A stretch of 64,000 bases of DNA. It comes from Globodera rostochiensis (taxonomy: Eukaryota > Nematoda > Chromadorea > Rhabditida > Heteroderidae). The notes below the pieces were generated by a model. The model did no database searches. It was not told where the DNA came from and saw only the letters and a list, made by a program, of their open reading frames with translations. The translations under genes and the position numbers were made by a program. The stretch covers positions 3,286,001 to 3,350,000 of the forward strand of contig JAEVLN010000004.1 in NCBI GenBank assembly GCA_018350325.1. Direction: 5' to 3'. The number at the start of each line of letters is the position of its first letter. Position 1 is the first letter of the stretch. Positions 23,552 to 35,085 of this stretch are shown one piece after another.

Positions 23552-25586
23552 TCATCGGTCTCTGCTTCTGCGACGCGCTCCGTCCCGCTCGTCGCGACCC
23601 TTCTCCTCCCGCTCCCGACTGTCGTGACGATGCTCCCGTCGATGGTGCCGCTGCTCTTTGGCATCGCCTCGTCTGCCCTCTCTGTCGCCCTCCTTTTCCC
23701 TCCCATCTCTAACTCTACCACTCTCTTTTTCTCGTCCCTCCCGGTCCCTTCCTCCCTCTCTTTCTCTGCTACGTGCACTTGGCCCACTGCTCTCTCTGCT
23801 CCTCGCCCGCTCGCGCTGCCTGCCGCCGCCGTTTCCTGCACGCTCGCGCTCGTGCCGTTCGTTCCGCTCCTTTTCCTTCGGCGGCTTCTTCCCCTCCGAC
23901 CTGCGCGCAATTTTTTAAGCATTACTAACAAAATGTTTCAAATTATAAGCGTCGTTTTCTGAATTCTTTAAGGAAGTTGGGAAAAATCTTTTTTTTTTAG
24001 AAAATTCTTTAATGTTTCCAATGCGCGACTTTGCACTCACCGTCCGTCATCCTCTTCCATTTTTGATCGTTTTATTGCTTCGTCCGCCGTCTTCTCCTCC
24101 TCACTCTCCACGCATGAACATTCACCGCCAGAACATGAACAAGAACAACTGAAACAATCCTACCAATCACGAGCCCACAGAGTTTTAAAATCAGGAGCCA
24201 AAACTAAATTCATCGAAAATGTTCCTTTGTTTAAATTAAGAAAAATATTTTTTTGGATAATTTGTACTTTTGTCAAATCGTGTAAAACGTAAAAAACAAA
24301 ATCTGGAAAAAATTCTCACTCTGAGCTGGCAACAGACTGCGAACGCTTCCCGTCCCCGGACTTCGAGTCAGCGACGCCGCCGCCTTGGGCCCGCCGCTTT
24401 AACAGGTCTATGGTCAGACTGGCCAGCTCCGGGTCCGCGCTCAAGTCGTACTTGTCCAAGTCTGCCTCGTCTCCTTCGTCGTCATCTTCGTCCTAATTTT
24501 AAAATATCAAAAAATACTTTGACATTTCTTGTACAGAAAAAACAAAGTTTTTTATCGCTATTTTATAGAAAAAAAGGTCAAAAACCCAGAAGTCTCCCGA
24601 AGAGAATTTTGAAGTTATTTCCTTTGCCTCGGCCATTCAATTAAAAAAGAATAATAAAAAATTAACCTCCTCGTCCTCCATTTTCTCTTCTTCTTCTTTA
24701 TCATCCTTCTCTTCCTTTCGCTCTTTCACCTCCAATTCATCTTCCATCCCCACATGTTCCTCCTCCTCTTCTTCTTCTTCCTTCTCCTCTTCTTCGTCCG
24801 TTTTACTCTCCTAAAATTCAAATTTAGTCAATTTCAAAAAATCTCCTCAAGAGAACCTCAGCAAGGCTTTCGTCGACGACGCCTTTTGTCCCCAACAGTT
24901 CGGCCATCCCTCTCCTCTTCTTCTTCCTGCCGAATTCGTCAAACTCTTCGTCATCGTCGCGCTGTATGTATTCCACCTGTACAAAAATATTTGAATTTTT
25001 TCAAAATTCCTCTCCTTTCTTACATCTTCGCGGTCCATGTATCCTCCGCCATAGCCTAAAAATAAATTTTAATTAAAAAACAAAAAGCAACAAAAAAAAA
25101 AAAAACGAACGAACCCGTCCGAACCTCCAAATCAGCCAATTTCGGCGCGTTGCACACGTTGCACATGATGCGGCGGGCCCAGTTCACATTTCCACACCTG
25201 CAAAGAAAAATGCAAGAATTTCTCAAAAAGTCAATTTTAGGGGGTAAAATTTAGAGATTTACAAAGGGGGCTACTTTTAAGTGTTCAAATGTTATAAATT
25301 CCGACTTTGTGCAGACCCAATCCTCAGCCGCGAACAGTCCCTTCGACTTCTCCGCCGCTTCTTTGCCAATTTCACGACCGATTTTCTGCTTAGCACGCGG
25401 TTTATCTGTGCAAACGCATTTAAAAAAATTGCTTTTAAAATTCGAACCTTTGCCACACTTTTGGCAGTGCCGACGTTTGTCCGAGTTAATCTGAGCACAT
25501 TTCGCGTCCACACAAGCCCATTCGCCCTCCTTCAAAGCTGGTCTATTAGGGGCTATTTTGGACGACGACGATTCATCGTTGTTCAT
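23552..25586 (-). CDS. zranb2: ZRANB2-like RanBP2-zinc-finger splicing factor with RS/RE tail
   Basis: Nine exons, all in phase: 25586-25448, 25405-25306, 25197-25115, 25055-25024, 24976-24857, 24810-24667, 24492-24320, 24148-24041, 23900-23552, giving 415 residues. The first RanBP2-type finger is GEWACVDAKC...HCQKCGK (about 21-46). A linker EIGKEAAEKSKGLFAAEDW leads to the second finger, VCTKCGNVNWARRIMCNVC. RTGYGGGYMDRED follows, as in human ZRANB2. The middle is strongly acidic (poly-E exon 24810-24667). A small Cys/Ser patch comes next, and the last 115 residues are an Arg/Glu/Ser-rich tail. ZRANB2 binds single-stranded GU-containing RNA through its fingers and modulates alternative splicing in the nucleus. 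Confidence 0.93.
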
Positions 25587-27044
25587 TGCAAATTTAAGGA
25601 ATACAAAAAGCAAGACCTTAATTTATAAATTCCACGTTAAGAAAAAAACAAAAAATTTAAACTCGCTCATTATTAGGGATGGCATTTTGAATTTTTACCA
25701 TAAACGAAAATTCTTTTTTGAAGATTTTAACAAAGTTTGATAAGAAAGTGGCTCTAAATTTAGAAATTTGGATAAAATACGCTTAACTTTTACATTTTTA
25801 TTAAGCGAAAATTGCAAGAAAAAAATGCTTGAAAATTAACCACGTTGGCCATCTGTCTAAAGATATATTCAAAATTTAAACGAAAATTCTTAAAAATTCC
25901 AACGAAAATCAATCGATTCAAAAACCGCTTTTAATTGTCAATTTTTATTCTATTGACTAATTCCTAATCAGTTAGTGCATAGTTTCAGACGCAAGCCATT
26001 TCAATATTTAAGTAAATAAAAACGGTCATTTCAAATGATAAATAACGATTTTACATTCAAAAATTATTGTGACTACAGTACCCCCAGTGGGCTGACAATG
26101 CCATTTGTTGTGTCCTTCTGTAGCTCATCGAAGAAAAGTTGCAGAGCTTAGCAGTCTTTTGGCTTTTGTAGACAATTTAGTGGGCAACTTACCCCTAATG
26201 GCGACTTTTTGCAGAAAAAAGGTTTCAACCCCTCAGGGATTTTTTTTCCAAAATGATATTCTTTAGATTGATAAAAATTGTTAAAAATTTTGGTCCGGTT
26301 CGATTCGAACGAATAACCAAAAAGCCTTTTTGGGTAGAAAAATTCCGAGGAACAGCCAACTTAATTGATAAAAGTCGAAGAGTTTGTTCCGCTTTTTGCT
26401 TTTTATTTGGTTTTGTTGCTGTCTTTTTAATTCCGACAATTTGTTGGATTTGAATATTTGTCGAATTTTGTATGTTTGGTGGTTGGCTTACCTGTATAAA
26501 TTCTTATTAAAAGCAATTTTTGGGTGCCCAAAACGCATTCATCCATAATTCATCGATTCGAGAGCAACAACTCTCGAGAGTTTTTTTTGTTCAAACGAGA
26601 GCCCCCCCCCCATCCCCCCGGGGTCCTTTGTGAATTGTCAAAAACAATTAGCCCCACAGCCACTTTTGTGCTCCCGGGCGGCATCCAGGCCGCGCCACCG
26701 CCGCAGATTTTACGAAACGCTTATAAAGTTTGCTTTCGGTCTTCTCTAATCAGCTAAAATAATATATTCTGCATTTTTATGAAAGTTTAAAAAAAGAAAG
26801 TACTAAAAAACCCCATTCGTTTGCTTTCCATCGCTTTTCCGACGATTATTCACTATCAATCGATTTAATTGATGTGATTTCAGAAGTGTTGGGGAGGGGG
26901 GGGGGGAGGCGGGGGGGGGGGAAGCTGAAAACGCTGATTATGCATTCTTTCAATTTGGCCCATTTTTGCGGGTCACCGGACCGTCGTGTTTAAAGAGCTT
27001 TGAACTGTCCCAAAAGAACAGCTAATTTCGACACTTTCCCTCAG
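25587..27044. other. Intergenic, no gene seen
   Basis: AT-rich upstream region between the divergent ZRANB2 and fucosyltransferase genes. It holds one G-run cluster at 26890-26925 and no exon chain that I can support. TTTCCCTCAG directly precedes the downstream ATG. Confidence 0.6.
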
Positions 27045-29412
27045 ATGCGCCGTCGATGGTGGCGGCTACTTCTCAAACTGTTCATGTACAGTACCGCCAT
27101 TGTGTGTGCCCTGGCTTTGCTGATGATTAGCATAACGGGCGATTACTGGAAAGTGTGTACCCTCCGGGGATGGATGAAAGCGTTTTCAAATTGAGTCCTT
27201 ATGAAATTCAGCCTTCTTCTGTCTCTGCCCCATCATTTTCTCTGTCTCTGCAATACTCTTTACGTCCACACAATGCCACATTCAAACACCGTATCAAGGA
27301 CACATTCAAACACCGTATCAAGGACACATTCAAACACCGTATCAAGGACGCTAGTGGGGCTACCATAACCATCACGGAGCTTTTGCTGCCTGAGGGCAGC
27401 GCGTCGTTGGAGGAGCGTGCTCAATTGCTTCCCGAACAAATTAGTTGTGTTTATTGCGCTTTAATAATAATATTGACGCAGGGAAATAGGTAATTAATAA
27501 TCGCCTTAGGCAACGCTACCGTTTCTCCGCTGTTGCTAATGTGGGACGTGGACTTTGGAAACAATTTGCGCGGCTGTGCCGACTGGAACTGCCGTGTGAC
27601 TCGCGACCGCAAGCGGCTGCGTGACGCGGACGCCGTGTTCTTCACGGCAGTGCCAGAAGACGTGCAACCGCTTGGCCACCAATACTTTGTCCACTACAGT
27701 CAGGCACTTAACCTTAATGAGCGGTGTTTTTGTGGACAACCTCTAACTGATTGATAATTGGATCAATTACGTGTAGAATCTTTTATTGATCAATTTGAGT
27801 TTCTGATTATGTTACAAAAACATTGGCATTCCGTCTTAAAGGAATCGCCGGTACATTCGCTCTACGGAAGTGCCGATCAGCCATTCAACATGAGCTTCGG
27901 TTTCCGCATGGACACACCGGCTGCCTCACCATACGGCAAACTTTGCAAATTTCAAAAAATTCAATTTAATAATTGTCACATTTTAAGTTTACAGGCTTTG
28001 CCGCTCGATTGGCGTTTGAATCTGAACCAAAAATCGAATTTTGGCACAAAACTGTTAATGAGAGCATCTCGGGGAAGCGCAAGGCAATGGCATGGCACGT
28101 TTAAACTTTAAAGATGAGAATTTGCAATTATTTTGTCGCATTTGGTGGCACAGGTTCGTTTCGAATTGTGGAGCGCCAAGCGGACGCAATTGGGTGGCCG
28201 ATGAGCTTCAGCGGCACGGAGTTCAGGTGGAAATAGCAAAGCCCAATCCAATTAAAAGGTTAATGGAAAGGCCCAATCCAATTAAAAGGTTAATGGATTG
28301 GAGATGAATCGGCGGAGGTCGACGATCTTCTTAAATAATTTGAAGATCATTAATAAATTTACTAAAAATTGCCAATTTAACTGAGGGCCTCAATTCATCA
28401 TTCATTGTCCAGGTGGACGTTTTCGGCACATGTGGCACTTTAAGCTGTCCCAAGGGTCCGTCATGCCATCGGATGTTGGACAGAGAGTCAGCGGAATGCG
28501 TTAAGATTCCAAAAATTTGCGATATTTTCAGCTATTTCTTCTATTTTGCCGCTGAAAACAGCATTTGCAAGGACTATCTGACAGAAAAAATTTGGGACCA
28601 AGGTTCGTCCGTTTGTTTTTGAATTTGTCGCCCAAAATGTTAATGGCATTTTGTTTGTTGTGGAGCACACCGTATCCTCCACAAAGACTACCGTAACCCT
28701 CACAAATACTACCGTATCCCCCACAAACACTACCGTAACCCTCACAAACTACCGTATCCCCCACAAACACTACCGTAACCCTCACAAACTACCGTATCCC
28801 CCACAACGTAACCCCCCACAAACACTACCGTAACCCCCACAACACTACCGTAACCCGCCCTTTAAAGGACTTGGCTCGCTGACCGTACCCGTCATTTTGC
28901 GACGTTCGGTGGGTCAACACCTTCTCCCGCCCAATTCGTTCATTGCTGTCGATGACTTTGCCTCCGTTGCCAAGTTGGCCGACTATTTGACCGCACTGGT
29001 GGACAATACGGACCAATATTTGTAGTCATTTTTTCAAATAAATTTAAATGCGTTCACGCGAATTTCAATGCTTTTTGAATGTAATTATTTAAAAATAAAT
29101 AAATTCGACACAAATTCCCTTACAAATTAGTGAATATTTCCGTTGGCGTGCCAATTTCGCCGCGGTGCCGCTGAACAGCCTCACTGATCCGATGGCGGAA
29201 CGGCTGTTTGGCGTCTGCCAAGTGTGCCGACTTACGCGACTAAAGCGACGTCCAACCGCCCGACTTTCAGCCCCATGGCATTTGTGGTAAACTTTCAGAA
29301 ATTAAAAGTAATTAATTAAAAAATTAATTATTCTTTTTGGTGGGACGCCAGTTGTGAACAGTCTGGTCAGCTAATAAACGAGCTGAAAGGGCGGCCGGCG
29401 GCCACTGACTGA
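27045..29412 (+). CDS. Alpha-1,3-fucosyltransferase (GT10)
   Basis: Eleven exons, all phases consistent: 27045-27152, 27212-27443, 27510-27703, 27842-27935, 27995-28094, 28154-28226, 28413-28486, 28532-28602, 28868-29021, 29131-29286, 29352-29412, giving 438 residues. It is a type II Golgi enzyme: a short basic N-terminus (MRRRWWRLLLK) leads into one signal-anchor helix. A stem then carries three copies of TFKHRIKD. The catalytic domain has LLLMWDVDFGNN, AVFFTAVPED, ESPVHS, AWFVSNCGAPSGRN, DVFGTCG, and the GT10 donor-binding motif FAAENSICKDYLTEKIW. It should transfer fucose from GDP-fucose to GlcNAc of N-glycans or LacdiNAc, products used on nematode surface glycans. Three of ten introns start with GC (27704, 27936, 28095). 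The cysteine-rich C-terminus (VCQVC, CCE) is unusual. Confidence 0.93.
27280..27351 (+). repeat. In-frame 24-bp repeat, 3 copies, in fucosyltransferase stem
   Basis: Three perfect copies of a 24-bp unit beginning ACATTCAAACACCG encode TFKHRIKD three times in the stem region between the signal anchor and the catalytic domain. Copy number can change without frame shift and would alter stem length and charge. Confidence 0.95.
28660..28858. repeat. CTACCGTAACCC minisatellite in fucosyltransferase intron
   Basis: About ten degenerate units of 18-22 bp built from ACTACCGTAACCCTCACAAA and CTACCGTATCCCCCACAAA. They fill the intron between the ENSICKDY exon and the next. The strand is nearly free of G outside CCGTA. 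Confidence 0.9.
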
Positions 29413-29605
29413 CTTTGTGCCATAACATTTTACTTTCATTTTAGTCAAATGCCTTTCTTTTTAACCTTTTTTTGATGATGAACGGGTCTCTAATCATTTC
29501 ACATTTTTGTAACAAAAAGTTTATATAATATATTTATATAAAACAAAAAAATTTGAACAAAACCAATGATCAAAGATTGATCAGAGATGGAACTTTTGGC
29601 TGCTT

Positions 29606-31602
29606 TCAATGTCTACGGAATGTGTAGACGAAATTCAGCAAGTCCGACTTTTCGGTGGCCGGCCTGCTGCGGTACTCCCCCTGCTGCACTGACTCCGAAT
29701 TACGGAAATCGCCCGAGGCGTGTCCTCCGCCTCCGGCGTGGGTTAGTCCCGCAGTGTCCCCGTCGATGCACAGCGAGTTGAACTCAGGCCGAGCAGTGGC
29801 GTAGGCCAAGATGAACCTGCAGATGAACTTTCATTTTCACTAAACGATGAAAGTCTTTAAAACAAATGTTCGACCTGTCGCTCTGTTTGATTTTGCAAAT
29901 CAAATTATGGAAGAAATGGCTTCGGCTGGCAAAGTCTCCGATGCCGCTGATCACCTCGAAGCTGGTGTTGAAGCGATCCTCAGACAGAGCCTAACATAAA
30001 AAATAATTTAAAGTTTTTTTGAAATTTGTTCAACCTGAACTTTGTTGGCTATCTGTTGTACATTGCATCCTTTACACAAATTGATCCCTTTTTGTTCTGA
30101 ATTGTCTTCGCCTTCAAAACTTACGCTGAAAGTCGTCCTCGGCGCTCACCAACTCATTGAAGGCCATTTTCATTGTGTTTTCCAACTCCGGATTACAGCA
30201 CATCAAATCTACAAAAAGGGGGGGGGGGTACGGTATTTATAGAAAAGGACGGACTTGAATCGTCCGTATAGCATTCGGGCAACGGGTAACGGAGCAATTC
30301 ATAAGGTTCTGTAGCCGTCGTTGAGGTCGGAAGTTTCGTGTAAAGAACGGACGTCGAAGTGAACATATGAAAATGCAGGGAAATTGATTTGTTCATTAAC
30401 CGGACCAACCAAACACCGGCGGCGTACCTCTTTGTAGCCGGACTGGTCGGGCACGGACGATGGTGGCACCGGCACTTGCGGCTTAGACATTGGAACAGCC
30501 GCCGGTAGCTGTTCATTTTCGGGCACGGACGATGGCGGCACCGGCACTTGCGGCTCAGACATTGGAAACACCGGTTGTTGGAAAAACGAAGCGGACGGCT
30601 CCACGGCGGGCGCCAGTCCAACCGGTCCAGTTCCCATCGAAGACTGAAACATTGGCGCCGAAGGCTCGACGAATGGCGCGGGCGGTTGCGCTGCGGGCGG
30701 AGGTTGAAAAGACTCAGAGGCTTCCGGCAATTCCGCCCCCTTAATTGTTCAGTGCCCTTTTGGCTAAGTTCGACCTTTCGTTGTTTAAAGCCTCCGATTC
30801 CGGAACCGGAACATTTAATAAATTTTGGTAACCTGCCGGAAAGCTTGTTCAGCTGTTAGTGGTTCTGGCTGCTCAAATTGTGAGGCCGCATTGGAATAAT
30901 CTGCGCCGGCAGTTCGATTAATTAACATTCTGAAAATTGTTCCACTCTCGACTTACCGGGCACAGACGCTGGTGCCGGGAAAACGGGTCGTTGAAATGCC
31001 GAAGATGCCGGCGACGGCGGCACTAGCGGTGGTGGAAAGCCAGTCCGCTTTTGTCGATGTGCCGACGGTGCCAAACGCCGCTTGCGGATTATTTCTTTTG
31101 GCACCAACTGCTGGAGGTAATTGTTGCGAGGCCGACTGGCGCCTCCTCCTGCAGTTTTTAAGTATTTATTGGCATGATTCCCGATAGGTACACGTTCGAG
31201 AGTATTAAATAATCAGAATAATTTCTTTTTTGGCTCAATCCCCCCCCCCCCCAACTCGGCACCAGCAGCTTCGATGGCATTTCGCCTTGGACGAATTGGG
31301 TCGCATATCAATGGGAACTGTTCAGTCGAAGATGTTGTATTCGTACTTTGTGTCGTCGTCGTGGTGGTTGATTTCATTTTGTTCTTCAAGATTGGCGAAA
31401 TGCGCACTTTCTTCTTGAGCACCTTTTTGGACGACGACAATGACAACAATGAAAATGGTGATAACGTTGGAGAAGAAGTTGACAATGATGCCGATAATGT
31501 TTTTGTTGAATTAGCCAATGCCAAATCGTTGGACATCAGCATGGCGGAGAAGCCGTTAAAGTTGATGAACAGAAACGACAACCACAACATTACGTCGTTC
31601 AT
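29606..31602 (-). CDS. Ground-like (GRL) domain secreted protein
   Basis: Exons: 31602-31263, 31148-30957, 30900-30833, 30739-about 30428 (end uncertain), 30308-30255, 30208-30125, 30069-30035, 29990-29875, 29816-29606. The product starts with a signal peptide-like segment (VMLWLSFLFINFNGFSAML). A Ser/Thr-rich and then a Pro-rich region follow, with two copies of PQVPVPPSSVP. The ground-like domain is at the C-terminus: CCNPELENTMKMAFNEL, CNVQQIANKVQ, DRFNTSFEVISGIGDFASRS, ICKIKQSDRFILAYAT. The CC start and the closing AYAT are hallmarks of PF04155. GRL proteins are nematode-specific, hedgehog-related secreted proteins linked to cuticle and apical matrix. This gene is the best taxonomic marker in the window. 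One junction (30428 to 30308) needs a slightly different donor to keep phase. Confidence 0.9.
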
Positions 31603-32791
31603 TATGGGCAAGCACGAACGGATTTTGTGAGGTTGGGGATGGGAGAGGGCGAAGATGCTAATAAATCCCCCCGGGCTGTCAAATTATTCCATTAGATCAC
31701 TCCCTCCCCCCCCCCCCCATCGCATTCATTGCGTTAGCTTCAACTCATCTTTCCCCTCCCCCTAATCCGACTTTTGCCTACAAAATGCACTGATTAATCG
31801 ATGGAGACAATCTTTTGAATAAATGCACTTTTGGTTGAAATAGTTTGGCTAACTTAACATATACATTATGCAAAGTGTGAAAGTTCCATTTTCGAATTGA
31901 ATGAGTTTATTCCATTCTTTTTTTTGTTCTTACCCCCCCCCCCACACATTGAACTGCACAAAATGCACTTTTATTATGTGATGAATTGGGTGTTGGATTG
32001 ATTGATTGATTGATTGATTGATGATTACGGGGGAGGGGAAGTGCCCCCGGGGGCCGCACCCGAAGAGACTTCCCCCGTCTTTTGTCCCCGGAAGGGCTCG
32101 GCTGAGCAAATTATTCATATGGGAAGAGGGGGCGCTGGGCCTTGATTTAATTTGCGGGTGAAACTGCCCTTTCACAGAGTTATGCGGCGACGACGGCAAC
32201 GCCGAGAGCAAAATGTAATTGGTTACTTTGGAATAGGCCAATAGTCTCACATTACCCCCCCCCCCCCCGCGGGCATGAGGGTTTTCCCGCATTAATCCGA
32301 AGAAAAGCCTCACGTTTTCTTGGTAATGGAGGCTTAATGCTCTTAGGCATTATGCGCTTTGGCCATAATCTAAATTCATAGCACAACAAATTCAACAAAG
32401 AACCCCGGAGGGGGAATGAGGCCCAAGGGAGCAAAAAAAACAATTCCCTAATTAAAAGTCTTATTTTCAAGCGATCGTAGTCAAAATTTATTGTTTTCAT
32501 TTTGACGGTTATCGTCTCCGATGCTTAATTTATAAAACAATTAACCGAACGTGTCAAAAATAATACGAATTTTAGTCCAAATGAATCAAATTGCGAAAAA
32601 GGCGCACGAAATTTGTCGCCCGCACATTAATTGATTTTCCCACTTTATTTTATTTACCCTTTCATTTAATTAAAGAAATAAATTTATTTAAAGATTTTAT
32701 TAAATAATCCAGGAGATTTGTAAAGATAAAAGTGCCAATTCATTCGGTGGGCCGTGCCAAAGATCCAGTGCCAATCGAACTGATCACCGCC
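31603..32791. other. Intergenic between divergent GRL and GPCR genes
   Basis: C runs near 31707, 31933 and 32255, a GATT tandem run at 31997-32020, and AT-rich DNA near 32640-32710 that may be the GPCR upstream region. No exon chain is supported. Confidence 0.6.
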
Positions 32792-35085
32792 ATGACCAAT
32801 TTGGATAGGTCGGCGCCGATCGGAGGCTCCCCCGCAGCCGCCCGTCGTCTGATAGCGCCGGTTCCAAGCGCGCTGTTTGCAGTGCTTTTTACGCTGCTGA
32901 CGCTGGCCGGACTGCTCGGCAACGGCCTGGTCATCGGCGCGGTGTGCAGCGACCGGCGCATGCGTCGATCAGCCATGAACATTTTGTTGCTGAACCTGGT
33001 GGGGGGGGGGGAGTGATCTGAACGGATTTGTGCTATCCGGAACCAATCAATTTAGGGTAATTAAGCCGATACTTTTCGTTTATTCCAAAAGACCAAATCC
33101 CGGTTTTAGGGTAATTAAGTCGACCGATACTTTTCGTTTTATTCCAAAAGACCAAATCCCGGTTTTATGATTTGGTAAATTGGAACAAATTGCAGGCATT
33201 CGCTGACCTGCTTAACCTGTTGGCCACTTCCGTGGAATGGAGCCAAACTTTGTGGGCCGGACGGCCTAATTGGCCCCTCAGGCAATAATTATTTTTTAAA
33301 TTTAAAAAGAAATAATTAGGCCTTCCTGGACGTGCCCTCTGCTGCGGTACAGTGAATGCATGTTTCTGTTCGCCTCAATTCTCACTCAATTGACTGTTTG
33401 TGTTGAGAGGTGCTCAAAAATTTAAAAACTTTGCCACCGGTAGCCTCTAAGAATTAAAGTTTTATTTTCTATTTTTATTTATTAAAATAGTAATGGAAAT
33501 TCATAATTTATTTTTTCCAATTTATTTTTTATTTTTATTTATTAAAATAGTAATGGAAATTCATAATTTATTTTTTCCAATTTATTTTTTATTTTTATTT
33601 ATTAAAATAGTAATGGAAATTCATAATTTATTTTTTCCAATTTATTTTTTATTTTTTATTTATTAAAATAGTAATGGAAATTCATAATTTATTTTCTATT
33701 TTCAGATTCATTGCCATTTGCTTTCCGTTGCAGGCGCGTCGCGCGTGCACGCGGTCGAACGCGCTGCTTGCCCTGTTGGCGATTTGGACGTTCGTTGCGT
33801 TTTTCGCGGTGCCAAACGCAATGTTCAACGAAATGCTCCAATTGACAGACCCAACGAATAAAAGTTAAATTTATAAAAAATAGAAACATTTTAAAGGATT
33901 AAAAAAAACATTTTTGTTTAAATAAACGGACTTTAATTCCATTGACCGCATTTTGGTCGAATCGCCGTAATTTCAGAATAAAAATTCAATTTTGGTTCGT
34001 TACGCGCTGTGCTTAAACCGTTTCTCGCTGACTGACCTTTGGCTGGCCTACAAATGGGCCGAGTTTTTGGCCTTTTTCTTGGCCCCGGCGGCGCTCTGTG
34101 CCCTGCTGCACTCCCGCCTTTGTTTGGCACTTTCTTCCGATCAATTCAAATTGAACAGGTACAGTACCCGCATGTTAAAAAGTACCGTTTACACTTTCCC
34201 GCCTCTTTTCTTTGTGCGATTGATAAAGCACTTTTTGGATATATCGTACATTTATTGCCCCCGGGCGCTAAGCTTATTTGTTCAAAAGTTATTTCAGACG
34301 GCGCCAAAATCCATCCGATCATTCCAACGGCAAAGAATGGGACGAGTTGGTCCCAATCATGGCACAACGTGCCGCAATTTTGTGCATGCGCAGGCGTGTC
34401 GTGTGCATGCTGTTAGTCTGTGTGGCGGTGCAGGCGCGTGCCTAACCCCTTGGCTTGCATAAATTGTCGCAAACTCACAATTGCAGCTCCTCTGCTACTC
34501 ACCCATACAGGCGATGTTCCTGGCGACGTAAGGCCTTTAAATTGAAAAGGAATTTACTGCTCAACCCCGGCGGCGCTTTGGAGGCAAAGCCTTTCACAGC
34601 GGCCCGGGCAGCCCCGAGGGCGCTGGTTCGAACCCCCCCCCCCCCCCCCCCCCCCCAACTTTTATAGCAGCCAATGGAAGAGAGCAGTGAGTGATCAAAG
34701 GGCCCGGCCGCTTTTTTGCAATTAGTTCGTACACCAAAATTTAAAAATCAAATTTCCCGCCAAGCAGTGCCCTCTTTGACGTTGTGTTGGTGGCGCCGTA
34801 TGAGATGCTGCTGTTGCTGAACGCGCTGGCGTTGGCTTGTTCAGCAGCAAATCCCCTTCTGTACACACTGTTCTCGAGGGTTTGTCACTGTTGGCCTGCT
34901 GTCCAAGGCTTTTATTGGTTTAAATTGGACCCTAAGAATTAACAAAATTTTAGAATTTTCGGACTCGGACCCGTTCAATGCTCCTCTCAACAGCGAATCA
35001 GTGCATTTCGGCACGCGTGCCGACTAAGGCATTTGACGAACAAAAGAACGCCGCCCAAAGCTATCGATTAGGGGACAGATTTTGA
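32792..35085 (+). CDS. Class A (rhodopsin-like) GPCR, probable neuropeptide receptor
   Basis: Exons: 32792-32998, 33196-33281, 33320-33409, 33706-about 33866, 33977-34158, 34298-34433, 34487-34527, 34768-34879, 34954-35085. Conserved positions are visible: TM1 LLGNGLVIGAV (GN), TM2 NLAFADLLNLL (the D), CPLLRYSECMFLF opening TM3 (Cys 3.25), ERFIAICFP after TM3 (DRY-equivalent ERF), TM5 LAFFLAPAALCALL, TM6 LLVCVAVQLLCYSPIQAMF, TM7 NPLLYTLFSRNFR (NPxxY). The ligand class is not clear. Two introns start with GC (33282, 34434). For the first a GT alternative inside the exon exists, but it would make the loop between TM2 and Cys 3.25 about ten residues shorter. The junction between exons 4 and 5 is out of phase as read. 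Confidence 0.8.
33056..33170. repeat. Direct duplication in GPCR intron 1
   Basis: Two adjacent copies of a segment of about 55 bp starting GGGTAATTAAG and ending ATCCCGGTTTTA. They differ by an insertion of CGAC and one T. Confidence 0.93.
33467..33702. repeat. 60-bp tandem repeat in GPCR intron 3
   Basis: Nearly four exact copies of a 60-bp AT-rich unit including AAAATAGTAATGGAAATTCA. The last copy is truncated right before the splice acceptor at 33705. Perfect identity suggests very recent expansion. Confidence 0.96.

Noticed and set aside
23446..23931. Separate basic protein frame within ZRANB2
   Set aside because: It is the shifted frame of the RS/RE-rich last exon; the in-phase frame gives the expected Arg/Glu/Ser tail.
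28660..28858. Internal telomere repeat
   Set aside because: The unit (CCGTAACCC plus ACAAA spacers) is not the nematode TTAGGC repeat and is confined to one intron.
34560..34660. tRNA-like T-arm GGTTCGAACCC near 34625
   Set aside because: The sequence upstream does not give a D-arm, anticodon stem or acceptor pairing, and it lies in a GPCR intron next to a long C run. The match is likely chance.
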